Positions 11,549 through 22,898 of a stretch of DNA of 64,000 bases are shown piece by piece (within the stretch, counting starts at the first letter, position 1; every line of letters starts with the position of its first letter). The notes beneath the pieces were generated by a model, which saw nothing but the letters and a program-made list of their open reading frames with translations, was not told where the DNA came from and made no database searches. Source of the DNA: Leptodontidium sp. MPI-SDFR-AT-0119 (taxonomy: Eukaryota; Ascomycota; Leotiomycetes; Helotiales; Leptodontidiaceae); contig JAHLEZ010000001.1 of NCBI GenBank assembly GCA_020726505.1, positions 4,712,001 through 4,776,000 on the forward strand. The letters run 5' to 3'. A program made the translations under genes and the position numbers.

Positions 11549-12301
11549 TCATTTGATGAATGCCCGGATATCACTCGAATCTAGTCCAAGCACGACACCC
11601 CTATGCCAATCCTTGAGCTCAAGCACCTTGCCCTTCCAAGGAAGTCCAAAGTAAATAGGTTCAAGTAAGAAGGCAATCTCATCGAGAAATGCGACCCCAG
11701 GTAGAAGCGGGACAAGATTTGGAAGTAATTTTCCGGCCCTCATTCCTGGATTTAACACCAATCGTCGAAGGTTCCGGTTCTTACACCGCAGGTAAAACTC
11801 AGATGCTTTGGGAAACGTCTAATCGCCACCGGGATAATCACGGGTAGCGTGGCCGCCCCAATACATCTAGCAGAGCCTGTCAATCTCGAAGTTGACATAA
11901 GTCTGTGGTGGAAAGGAGACTGTGAATCCTCGGTCGACCACTTCGATCCCAAACTCGAGTTTGTACCATTTCAGTGCCTCCGCCCTTAATTCTCTGTTGA
12001 TTTGCAAAGCCTGCGGTGGTCGGCATTCAGAATAGAATGAGTACAGCGGAATAGCGGCACCATATCCTGCGTGATGTGCCGCGGGTATGAATTCACTGTA
12101 GACAGAACCAAGATTATGAATTTCGATATCCACATTCCTAGGTTCGAAGCAAATGACTTTCCAGATCAATGCCCTCAACTCGAATGGGGGGCGTGGGAAG
12201 CATGTGAAAGTGTTGAGGGGTGGAGCATCTTCGTCCTCGTTCGGTGAGGAATTGTTTTGCGCCGGCTGAGCCGCCTTGCTTTGAGCCCGGGTGACCACCA
12301 T
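11549..12301 (-). pseudogene. 2EXR-domain gene interrupted by two in-frame TAG codons
   Basis: The ORF starts MVVTRAQSKAAQPAQNN and enters a 2EXR-type block (NTFTCFPRPPFELRALIWKV, later CRPPQALQINRELRAEALKW). It stops at TAG 11869-11867. The same frame then continues with a sensible 15-codon stretch (MYWGGHATRDYPGGD), meets a second TAG at 11821-11819, and runs on for 89 codons (TFPKASEFYLRCKN...ELKDWHRGVVLGLD) to a stop at 11549. There is no frameshift. Read through, the product would be about 250 aa, a normal length for this family. Explanations: a young pseudogene with two nonsense changes; a 78-bp intron (11896-11819) with a poor GTCAAC donor that would use the second TAG as acceptor; or UAG-to-UGG mRNA editing, known in some sordariomycetes. 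2EXR proteins are fungal and of unknown function. Confidence 0.62.
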
Positions 12302-12856
12302 GGTGAGGTTGTGGTGTGGTAGTGAGGACCGATGTTGTGACCAGTGAAAAGAGAATATCTACGCTGGCCAGAAGGCGTATTAATTAGATCTGGAGGATTG
12401 CCTGCCTGAAAGAAGATGCGGCTCACGAGGTGATTGTGTTAATTAAGAGTGAAACTTCAACCAATTTCTTTGGTATGTTGTCGCTATCAAAGGGGGGAAT
12501 TGTTTGAAAGTCACAACCCACTCATTATTTCGTTGAAAGCTTTTTTTTTAACTTCTGGAAGTATCTATTTGCTACACAAAGATTATAAGACGCCAATCAG
12601 GTTTGGAGGTCATGTTTTCGTTGTTGTGATTTTTCAAAGAAAGTTCTTCACACATCAATAAGAGCCACCTGCCTTCCACCAGGTTGTTTTATTTGAGAAA
12701 GCGTAAAGAACAGAATCAATTTCAAAGATGTATGTTCTGTTATGAATCAACATCACTCATCAAGCCAAAACCTCCTCCCAGCTCCGGGAAGTTTCCATTA
12801 CTCATGCACGCTTCATACAAAGTCCATGTAATCCAAGTCCTTCCATCCCTAGCAAA
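12302..12856. other. Intergenic
   Basis: 555 bp between the 2EXR gene start and the stop of the secreted protein gene; AT-rich, with a T-run at 12541-12549. Nothing further seen. Confidence 0.5.
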
Positions 12857-13317
12857 TTAAAATCCAAGCGCAGCGTTGAAAGCAGCAGCAGTCGAGGCAT
12901 CCTTAGTTCCAAGAGCGGCGACCTGGGCTTGTGCATCCTCACAAAGAGTAACAGCAGCATCGTTGGCGCCACAGACGTTTGTGAGTTGATCGCAAACACG
13001 GTTGGTGATGATGTTGGGATTCAGGGCATCTTGCTGGCCCTTCGCAACAAGAGCATCGGTAGGCAGGAAAGTTCCTTCTGTAGCCTTACGTCCAGCACGG
13101 CCGAGTTGGAAATCGATAGTTGGGGTGCTGATCAAAGAGTTAGCATTTCCTTCAGCAAATATCTAAAGACCAAGGCTCGGCAATTGAGGCTTTCAGAAAA
13201 AATCACCACGTACCAGTCACCGAAATCAACACCGGCTTGTCTGGCGCTGACTGGAACAGTTGCAGCAGTTGCCGTCATGGCAGTGAGGGTGAAAAGGAGG
13301 AGAGCTTTGAACTGCAT
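12857..13317 (-). CDS. Small secreted cysteine-containing protein
   Basis: Exons 13317-13214 and 13127-12857 give 124 aa. The 86-bp intron has donor GTACGT, branch GCTAAC and acceptor CAG, and the junction codon creates the first cysteine. An N-terminal signal peptide is clear (MQFKALLLFTLTAMTATAA). The mature part begins with a VDFGDC / PTIDFQLGRAGRKA segment and has four cysteines (GDC, RVC, NVC, TLC), enough for two disulfides. The pattern 'VAKGQQDALNPNIITNRVCD' is the hallmark of a widespread family of small secreted fungal proteins of unknown function. The upstream ATG at 13374 would bury the signal peptide, so 13317 is preferred. An effector or wall role is possible but nothing here proves it. 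Confidence 0.82.
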
Positions 13318-15444
13318 TTTGGCGAGTAGTTGAAAGAGTGTTTTGTTGTAAATGGGGGAGATGTTTCTTATCAAAAAGTGATATTAGGTAAAGACCGGCT
13401 CGCGGTGTAAATAAAGAGGTATTTGCGAGAATGTAAAAAGTTCACAGAACTTGCTTGTAATGATAGAAATGCGATGGATGGATTGGAACGAATAATGCAA
13501 ATGATGGAGGACGCATCTTACTTATGGAGGGCAATAATTGGATCCAAGAAACGATGATACTGCCGAATAGAAGATCAGCCATGCTGTGACAGGCGATGAC
13601 ATACTTTCAAGTCTGGATTCTATGGATGAGACGAAGTGACTTCTGCCGGAGACAACAAACTGCCGTGGAGAGTTGTCGGTGCGGGGTGGAGCCGCTCGAG
13701 ATCTTCAACCTGCCATCCCATTTATTGACCTTGACACCTTCGGTTAGCCGTGTTGGGACGAACGCATTGAACATCACTTTGAGTCTCTAACGCCAAGAAG
13801 GCGACGAGACGAGGGTTGTTTGGGTTGCTGGGGTTTCATAGCTGCCCCTTTTAACATCACATGACCCAATACCCGAACCCCCTTTTTCGTTCGGATTCAG
13901 CGCCAGTTAAGCGAGGCCAATAGCTATTACCAGTAGTCTCCACATCCTTCGTATTGAGCTCTCTGGCAGCCTGGCTCCTTAGCACCTCAAGGCGAAAGCT
14001 ATCTCGGCACCATGGGCAATAGCGAGGGGGATTTGCTGGAGGAATCTACCTCACACCCACCCGTGTATTGTTTGATTAACACACGCATCTAACGAGTAAA
14101 TGCATCTTTTAGGGTGCGCGTAGATTCTTCGAGGTTGTACAGTACGCGCAAAAATTTCCTGGGGTTTTCACACACGAGTTAATGATCTCGTGAGTGCTAT
14201 TTTCATTTTGTAGGAGGAGATCCATATCTCAACCAAATGAAATTCAAAACTCGGGCGATCAAATTTCCAAACGGGTTGTGGGCGGGACCTCAAGGGGACT
14301 TCGGCCCCAGAAACCAAACCCACAGACGTTCCGGTCGATGGCAGAATGTCCATTCCCGTTCTGTATTTCGAATACCAGGTGTTACATTGATGAGGACTCT
14401 CGTTGACATTTTTCACTAAGTATAACCAAAAGTGTTCTGAGTAGTGAAGAGCGGATCAAGTGTGGACAAATCCCAGCTGCCAGTCGGCAATCGCTCCAAC
14501 CTACACTGGATCTTACGAGGTTATGTTGAACCAGTTTCTGAGCCTAGTGAATTAATCATGGAGAACTGCAGCGATTAAACGAGGCCGGTCCAGAAGGAGT
14601 AGCGGGAACGTAATTGGCTTGGATCTAGAAGAGTAGCTTTGTTAAATCTTTAGTCTGGAAGGGAAGTGCAAGCTAATTGTTCATTTTCGTTATTTCGACT
14701 CAAGCAAAATGACAGAACTTAGAGACAAGTGATTATCAAAAGTTTTGGCCCCTAACCCCGCGCCCCGCCTGGAGATAGCCCTGGGAAAATTCGCCGGTCC
14801 CTTTAGTAGGCATGCCAACTGCCTTAATCCCCTAAGGAGACTAACTGCTATTGTACAATATAATTTACATCAACTGTGTGAATCATCAATGTTGTGAATA
14901 AATCTTGAACATGCCAAAAGCGCTGTAGGAAATAATGGAATCGAATAGCCATTCATATTAAGCTTCGATAGCCTGAACCTAGGGGATTGACCGTTGTCAT
15001 TAGCGAGTAGAAGCAGTTCTTCAGGGTGTAGTCCCCTGACTTGGGGAATCAGGAAGCCTTTATCCCCAAACGGCGCTGTATTCAGCTTTCTAAAGTTTGT
15101 AGAACCTAATCTTAGAGATGCAGCAAAGCCCTACGATTTCCAGTTAGCAGCTGGAGCTCAAAACGGATCGAGATGTCTAATCGAATGAATTCTATGAATC
15201 TATAAGTTCTCTACTCTACAATCAATGAAATTAAGGAACAGCAGAGATAGTCTTGTGTTCCTCTAGCGACGTTGGTCACTTCATCATTAGGTACAACAGC
15301 TCTAAAGTTGCTGCTCTGACGCCACTCCCCCCAACAACGCCCCCGTCAATGTACTCACCCCCAGACACAGCGGCAAGAGTGTCTACCATACCCCATCTAT
15401 CCAAGAAAGTTTGTGTCGATATCTAAACATATATCTGAACGCAA
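13318..15444. other. Gene-poor stretch
   Basis: 2.1 kb without a credible gene. The first few hundred bases are the promoter of the secreted protein. ORFs at 14168-14419 overlap on both strands and carry no motif. No repeat with another part of the window was recognised. Confidence 0.5.
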
Positions 15445-18079
15445 CTACTTATTCTCCTCCACGAAATTTCGCCTCTTTGCCAGCCTCTCTTCTCTCCAGG
15501 CCCACATCACTGTCAAGGCCGCACCAGGTCCAGCAACCACATTCATAGCCGCAAAAACACCCAGAATACGCCCCCACCCAGCTTGAAGCTTACCCGCTTT
15601 CTTCAAGTCCTTGAAACTCAACAATGTCCAGATTGTGGTGGCAGAGAAGGCGCAAATTTGGTCATATCGCAAAGCTTTCACCGAACCTTCGATGAGTGGA
15701 AGCGCTGCACTCGGATTTCCGAGGTTGCTGAAGAAAATCTTGGAAAGGGATATTGGAGATGCGACGTGAAGGTATAGATAGGCAAGGGTTCCCACCGCAG
15801 CGGAGAACCCATAAGCAGCGCGCAAGTATGGCATGTCAGCTTCCGGATTGCTGACACGATCTCGTTGTGTTGTATCCTTGACGAATAAAGGAAGGATGCG
15901 TTGTAGAATGGCTCCATACACTGGGAATGGCTGCCAAAATATACCATTAATCCACTGGCGGTTGGCCAAGCCTGAAACAAAGAACATCGTAACAGTGGGA
16001 ACGATGTACGAGAGGACGATAGTTGGGATGATTGTCTTGACTCCACCGAGTTGGGTCATTCGATTGTCGGCTGCGGCATAATTCTCGAGTGGAGACTGGA
16101 TATAGTGAAAGAAACAGTATATGGGAGCGATGTATCCGATTCCCCTGATTTGGAACATGATGCCCAAAATCGTTGGTCTAGAGGTCAGTTAGTTCTTGAA
16201 ATTGATTCATGGGAGAGTAAACGCACAGTAAATGTGCAGCAGTGAAGAGATTTCCTCGCCGCAGTCCTTCGATGTACCAGATGGTCTGGAATGAGACTAG
16301 ATCCGCAAAAAAGCCATAGGCTTGCAATCTAGTGATGGGAGACCAGTCCCCAATGACTGGTGTGAAGAAGGCAACATATTTCGACAAAAAGGCATCAAAG
16401 TCTGCATTGCCAAAGTACTTCACAACGAGTGGAGCTACGATACCACGTCCAAGGTCCGTGTTTGCGCCAGATGATTCTCCGAAAGTTAGATTCTCTATCG
16501 TTGCACCCATTGTTTGACTGGCTGCGTAGAGAGCCAACAGGATTGGGAGTCCCCAAATTGCTCGTTTCCACTTACTCTCGTGTTTGCCCACACCAGAATT
16601 TGGATCCCAAGGCATTGTCGCTTCGAGAGATTGAACAGGAGCTGGAAGTGAGTTGAGCATCTCAGCGCCGACTATCGCGTCGCAAGTTAAGTCTATAAGG
16701 AAGTCCCCAAGGACTGGAATGACGTGCAAAGCCATCAGTTTATTTCCAAGGCTTGATAAGGACTCCAGGCGAGTCAAGTCATTGGCAGTGTCGCATGTTT
16801 TATCAACTCGCTCATGCCGTTTGTCATAAAAAGCTTGCAATGCATGTTGGATCTCCTGCAATGAAAGTGTGTGCTTCGGAAGAGTTGCTAGGCTGTTGGC
16901 CAATGCAACAGCACTCTCGACTAGGAAACCCGAGGATCAGCACAATGAAGCAAAATCTGAGGGACTAAGTAATTCGACCACTACTTACTTGCCGCGTTTC
17001 CTCCAGCACCAAGATTCGGAGTCATCTTCCAAGCGTTAGCAGAAGCCAATGTATCATATGATAATTCCTTGGCTCACCTTATGTACGGCGTCTCCAAGAC
17101 ATACAAACCTGTCCGCAGTCCAGTTCTCGTTCTTCGATTCTTCAACGCATGTCATGTTGGTGAATGTTCTTGTCTCCCATATCTGGTCATAAGTGATGGA
17201 TTCCGTCATATGAAGCTTGAGGAAAGGTTTCACTGCCTTGTTCATATCTGTTAGGGTGTACTTCGGTATATTCTTGCCGAAATATCTCTTGTCGAGTTTG
17301 CTGAAGAGAAACCAGTACATTCTTCCCCCTTCTCCAACGAAGGACAGCGTCGAATGTCCTTCGGCATAAGTTCTATGTGTCTGTCCTGGAATAACTCCCG
17401 AGATAGGCTTACCGAGCCCGAAGATGCAATTGTACTCAGCAGAAAGCCCATTTCTGTCTTTGTCGGCTTTCCCTGGGGTCGATCGATTGATGTGGTCTTG
17501 CATCAGACTTTTAACAATGCTGTGAACACCATCTGCGCCCACAACAATTTCACCCGAGTAGATCGATCCATCTTTGCAGTGGACAAGTACCTCAGTATCG
17601 GTATGATCAATTTTGGTGACCCGTTTTGAAAGGTGGACTTTAGACTTGTTAGGAATACCGTCGGAGAGCACTCTCAAGAGATCGCGACGCTGGACGAAGG
17701 ATGCCGGGTAGGCTGTTCTGGGGAAATTTAGAATCGTCAAGAAGATCAAGAAACATCTTACAAACCGTTTTTCAATCAGAAGTGGGCCATCATTCTCGTA
17801 AAGTAACTTTCCATCGGCCGTCCATGTCCTCCCAAGAAGTAGTGGCTCTGCGCAAGCGGAAATGTTTTGAAGCAGTCCGAGTTGGTCAAGGATCCGAGAG
17901 GCATTTGGCAAAACAGCAATTGATGCTCCGACTTGAGGTGCGAGTTCTTTGTGAGCTTCGAGTAAGACGAAGTCGATGTCGTTATGGTGTAGGCAATGAG
18001 CCAGTGTCAGGCCTGCTATGGACCCTCCAACTATCACAACTCTCGTCCGATCTGACTTGGTACCCTGTGTGGGGGACAT
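15445..18079 (-). CDS. PaxM-like FAD-dependent monooxygenase with C-terminal membrane region
   Basis: Exons 18079-17766, 17717-17078, 17025-16989, 16920-16227 and 16177-15445 give 805 aa; introns are 48-68 bp with regular signals, and the third exon is only 37 bp. The N-terminal 420 or so residues are a class A flavin monooxygenase: dinucleotide fold VVIVGGSIAGLTLAHCL, GADGVHSIVK (DG motif), and CLGDAVHK (residues 311-318) followed by MTPNLGAGGNAAIESAV, the signature of the PaxM group of fungal secondary-metabolite epoxidases. The rest (about 430-805) is hydrophobic with many predicted spans (PILLALYAASQTMGATI, GIGYIAPIYCFFHYI, TIVLSYIVPTVTMFFVSGLA, LGVFAAMNVVAGPGAALTVM). It probably hydroxylates or epoxidises a lipophilic substrate at a membrane; the substrate is unknown. 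No synthase or cyclase lies nearby, so a biosynthetic cluster is not supported. Confidence 0.83.
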
Positions 18080-20064
18080 CGTGAAGCCAGCCGTTCACGA
18101 CTTTGGAATTATATGTTATCTGAGGCTTAGCACGAAAAGAAATATGCTCAATTCTACTTCCAATAAAACGAAAAATTAAAGGAGGAAAAAGATATTTAAG
18201 AAGGCAGAGGAGGGTCAAGAGGCAATACAAATTGAAATTAATTGAGGGGCCAAGTAAGCTTATCGTCGCATTTTTTTCTCCCCATGTTAACTGACACCTT
18301 TCCCTGCTTTGCGAAGGAAGGCAACAACCGTCCAGATTGCGAAACGCGCCACATATTTGCTTCTAATTCCACCAGTCCAGTTCCGTTCGTCCATGCACAT
18401 GTCGGGTTGTTACAGTACACGACGACAAGGCTGAGGTCAGATTGAGCTTAATGTGGGGCTATATTCAGGGTCCTAGTAACTTCGTAAGGTTGTATGCTCT
18501 CCTACCAATGGCAGTCGCTACGACGCAGGGGCTTCAATAGGCTTTCATGCCTATCGAGTGGGTATCGAAGCTGCTCGTATCGAGCCTATCAGTCGGGAGA
18601 CCGCCACTGTCAGTTTCTGGAGTCTGCTCACTCCCACCTCCGAAGCTCACACCGCATCGAAAAGAGAAAACATTGTCTTAAAGCCAGACTGATCTGAAAA
18701 TAAGAAACACCCTGGAACGAGAGTTAAAGATATTTACTACTTAAGACACTTAGTTTTAGTAGCATCCGCACTCAAATACAGAGATTGGTTGGCGAGCCGA
18801 GGCCAACAAGCGAAATCTCGACTTATAATTATGTCCGTGGAATAGCAACAATGTACTGTACAGTAAGCTCAAATAACACAGCCGCAGAAACCGGATGGTG
18901 ATAAGCCGAGACCTTCCACCGAACTTCATGTGCTTTCGGCCGAAAATCGGTACATGATGCAAAGTCAACTCCGTTACCTATCGGCTTCGGGCTGGGCTTA
19001 ATATCCGACGTTTAATATTTCAGACTTGGACGCCTCAGCTGAAGTTGGAAATCTGCTGCCTTCCTATTTGGTCTTCATCTTACGACATTCTTAGAATGAT
19101 ACGCCTCTGCTGATGTTCTAAGAGAGAGAAGCGAGAATCGACGAGGAAAGATAGAAGTGTGTGACAGTGCCGGATAAAGGGAATTGGGTCTCGATGTACG
19201 TCCGTAAAGCATTTCAACTAAAGTACTCCTTTCCCCAATCAGTGAGTGCCTTGTCAGGTCAGTCTACGAATTCGAATCGGATCCCGGTATTCTTCGAGCT
19301 TTGGACTGTCATCGGACCAGTCCACGTTCTGGCTTGGCCTTCGCTGGCGGATGGAATATCTTCACTGGTTGGTGTGATACCCCGCCGGAGAGATTTATAA
19401 ATACAAAAAGAATGCTATCAAAAGTTCCATGTTGTAAGAATAATATTTTAAGACTGCCCATGAGTATGGTTGGGATTGCTAAGCCGAGATTGTTCTGATG
19501 GTGAGATACAAACTGCCAGTGGGAGTTGAGAATAATCGTGCACAATGAGCGGTTGGACGTGTTGTATGTTTTTACAGGGCATTGGATAGAAGTCGCAACA
19601 GTGGTTCAGGCGTGATGTTGAATTTCTAAACGATACCTGGTGAGTGGACGAAAGGGGCGAGATCCGTGAGATCTTTGGCTGACGCGGGGTGATTTTCAAC
19701 CCCCTTCTCGGATATATTTGTACTGCATCCTCGCCAAACGCAAGCGAGTGTTTACCTCGCCTCAAGAATCACAAAGAAAAGCTTATCCAGTCACTAGCCA
19801 ATCTACAAAAACCTATACTTGAGATGAGATTCTAGGCTCACTAAGCCAAAAGGTATCATGACAAAGATCATACGATACTACTCGACGAAGGAAGAAATCA
19901 CTAACTCCTTGTTTGGCAGCAGCTTTGAAAATGGAACACGTTAAAGTCCGAATGTTAAATCGTTTCGAGGCATGAATGTACTACACTATATAATTCTGTC
20001 CAAGCAAACATAATAGATTGCGCAAACCACAGGGTATCTCCATTTCCATCTCCATCTCAGTCTC
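18080..20064. other. Gene-poor stretch
   Basis: About 2 kb between the monooxygenase start and the transporter stop. ORFs of 60-105 codons occur on both strands without motifs or splice-linked partners. No gene or repeat called. Confidence 0.5.
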
Positions 20065-21823
20065 TCACTCAACATGAACTGCTGTCACCTTCTCATCAAC
20101 ACCAACATCTTGCAAAGCAGGCTTCAAAAGATCGGCTGCACTCTGCGAAAATCCTCGAGCCCCAACACCGTGCTCAAAAAGCAGATCTAACTCCGAGTAG
20201 GTGAGTCCCTTTGGCTCTGGCAAGCGGAAGAATACCCAGACCAAGAACAAAGCGTCAATTCCAGCCCAGAAGAATCCAGCTTTTGCTCCCCAGTTCCATG
20301 CATTGAGGCCCATCATTTGAGGCATCAAAGCGTTATTAATGAACCCACCTGCATTGTAGAAAGCTCGAGCGAGGGCAACGGTCTTGATGCGGAGACGGGT
20401 CGATGGGATCTCAGCGACGAGAGAGTAGCAGGTTGGTCCGACGGAGAGCTGGAACACGAAGAGGAAGACGAGGAGTAGAGAGCCTGCAGCCCATGCGGAA
20501 GCGTCGTTTGATTTGAGACCGCAGAACCCAATGACCATCAACAGGACAAACATGGCACTCAAACCCCACACGTATAATGTTCGACGTCCGCACTTGGTCA
20601 TCAACCACCATGCGATAACACATCCAACAAATCCTAGACCTGTTTGGCCGATGTTCATGCTGTAAGCATCCTCGTTGTTCAGACCGGCGCGCAGGTAGAA
20701 TTGTGTGCTGAAACTCATGAAGGGAATACCGCAGAAGGCTTGGGTGAGCCACACCATTGAGGCAATTTCGGTTCGTCGCAGATCAGTTCCTCGGAAGCAA
20801 TCCCAGTAGTGTGCCCCGGAGCTAGATTCAATTTCGAACTGGTTTGTGACTTCCATCATGGAGACTTGAGCATCTACGTCGAATTCGACACCAGAGTTTC
20901 GAGAGGTTAGAGTCAGGAGGGCTTTCTTGGCTTCTTCTAGGCGACCTTTTCGAACAAGCCACCATGGCGATTCTGGTGCTAACAGAGTACCGATCATGAT
21001 TGGAATGGGCCAGATCCATTGAATGGCAAATGGAATCTTGTACCCCCACTCATCTGTGCGGTTAAGAAGTCCGCGAAGCATGCCTGATGATATGAGTTGG
21101 CCAATGACCCAGCACATGTTGATCCACTATCGAAGAGTTAGAACATGAAGTAGGTATCTCAGGAGTACGCATAGGACTTACGGAAGTCATGTAGGCTCTA
21201 AGTGATGTTGGACAGATATCGGCTGCATACGTAACCGCAAGAGTTTGAAAGATGCCCCATGGGATTCCTTGTAGTATGCCGCCAGCAACGAACATTTCCA
21301 AGCTGGTTGAGAAAAAGGGGATGAAAATCGTGCCGATCAAAGCGATCATGGCGTAGATCATGGTCATTCTGTATCCAAAGCGCTCGGAGACGATACCGTT
21401 GAGGAAAAGACCGAGGATAGACCCAACCTGTAGTTTGTTGTCAGCAAAAAAGCTTTAGGCCAAATGAAAAGGCATGCGTACCTGAGTTGAGTTTCCAATA
21501 ATTGTCTGCCATTTTGCGGAGACGAGCATTCCACCCTCTGGATCCGCTTCGTCGCCGAAGCGATTCTTGAATGAAGGGTAGGGATAGAAGTTGCCCATAA
21601 GATTGGTGTCATAACCTTCCATGATGACGGCCAAAGAGATAATGAAGGAGAACATGATGGCCCTTGGATACAGCTTGAAAGTATCTCTCAACGAGAGGTC
21701 TCGCTCAAGTTGAATGGCATGAGTCGCTTCATCGGCTTGAGTACCAGGTTGGTCTGTACCAGTGGCTGTAGGCGTGGGAACTTTTGGCTCTGATAGAGCT
21801 GGAGGAGAAGTCGATGAAGCCAT
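20065..21823 (-). CDS. MFS sugar transporter, alpha-glucoside/maltose-permease type
   Basis: Exons 21823-21482, 21427-21182 and 21126-20065 give 549 aa with two introns of 54 and 55 bp (GTACGC...CAG; GTAAGT...TAG). A 12-helix proton:sugar symporter of the plasma membrane. Family marks: MEGYDTNLMGNFY in helix 1, NGIVSERFGYRMT (loop 2-3), the PESPWWLVRKGR motif near residue 247 after helix 6, and a C-terminal PEPKGLTYSELDLLFE, equivalent to PETKGRTLEELD. The closest named group is the fungal general alpha-glucoside permeases, which have this long acidic N-terminus (MASSTSPPALSEPK). Start 21823 is preferred over an in-frame ATG 36 codons upstream. It lies head-to-head with the Zn2Cys6 gene across 1.07 kb, which suggests regulation by that factor. 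Confidence 0.88.
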
Positions 21824-21930
21824 GGTTGGGATTCTCGACAAAATGATTGATAGATTGACCAAGCCACCAATGTGTTTAAGGCGAAGAGACTTGCAACTGA
21901 TGAGGAATAGTGATGACGGGTAAGCTGGCA

Positions 21931-21940
21931 TCTTATATAT
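21931..21940 (-). promoter_or_regulatory. TATA box of the sugar transporter
   Basis: ATATATAAGA on the minus strand, about 110 bp upstream of the transporter ATG; spacing suits a fungal core promoter. Confidence 0.55.
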
Positions 21941-22012
21941 TCCCAGCGCTTGCCAAGTAGACTTCTATTTCCCGCCAAGTCTCTCTGCTAATATTGAAGC
22001 AAAGGGTTTGAA

Positions 22013-22044
22013 CACACGGTAGTATCTGCGGGGTGTACCGTGTG
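22013..22044. promoter_or_regulatory. Candidate Zn2Cys6 operator: inverted repeat with CGG/CCG
   Basis: A perfect 9-bp inverted repeat, CACACGGTA (22013-22021) and TACCGTGTG (22036-22044), with a 14-bp spacer. Each arm carries a CGG triplet pointing inward, and an extra CGG in the spacer forms CGG-N6-CCG (22029-22040), a spacing used by known binuclear-cluster factors. It lies 190 bp upstream of the transporter start and in the shared region of the divergent pair. Confidence 0.5.
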
Positions 22045-22898
22045 GCACCATTAAGGTGGAAAACATCTCCGCCCCATGGGGACACCTGGGCTAGCCTTGA
22101 ACGAAAGGCGGGATGGCTTGAAAGTTGACTTGAATAGCTGATGGGGTCGGCCAAGCATTACCAAAGCAGGACCATATCCCGTTTCTTGCAGAAAATTGAC
22201 CTAGTTGGACTCTAGAGCACTAGAGCCGGTTTACTACCCCCTCCTTATCTTTCTGTCGGTTTTCTTGTCAGTTCAGCCAGCTGTACTGCAGTTCCTGACT
22301 CGGGAAGTCAAATTGCTTAGCTCGTCACGCCTTGGCATTGCAGACGTCAACAGTGGGCAACGATCTGGATAATGGCTTTGAGAACGGTTCGGATTATGCT
22401 TCAGAGCAAGAAACCTTCTCGACGTTGGTATAATCTCCTTGTGAATGTCTGAATTTGAAGTATTGTCCTTCCGCGGAGACTTTCGCTTTCTTGACGGCGT
22501 AGATAAAGAATGGACTTTGCCTTGTGAAAGTACCAAGATTTACCAAGACTGGCGATGGAGCATCCCAGGCATCATGAAAACAGAGAGGTGAGAATTTCCA
22601 CATCGGTGTCTTCGCTTCCTTGTTTGCCGGAGAAGAACCGAACCTTTGGCCTTGGCCCGAGATTCTAGCGGCGGTTTTGATTTCCGCCCCCCTCCCTTTT
22701 CCCCTCATCTCTCCTCAACACCACCCAGACCACATCCTGCAGAGCAACTTGACCTCCGCACCCCGGATTACAACTCGATGCATGCAAAGCTACGCGTGGA
22801 AAACTGTCGGGAAACTTGTCTATGACTCGTATTGGCTATTGAGCCCTAGCATGTGTACATCGCTCCTCTCCTTCCTATGACCAGTTCATCGGGTGGCA

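Noticed and set aside
11454..11556. 10-bp inverted repeat TCAAATGATC / GATCATTTGA around the lone element terminus
   Set aside because: Short arms, 83-bp spacing and partly within the interrupted gene; no evidence that it bounds a mobile element.
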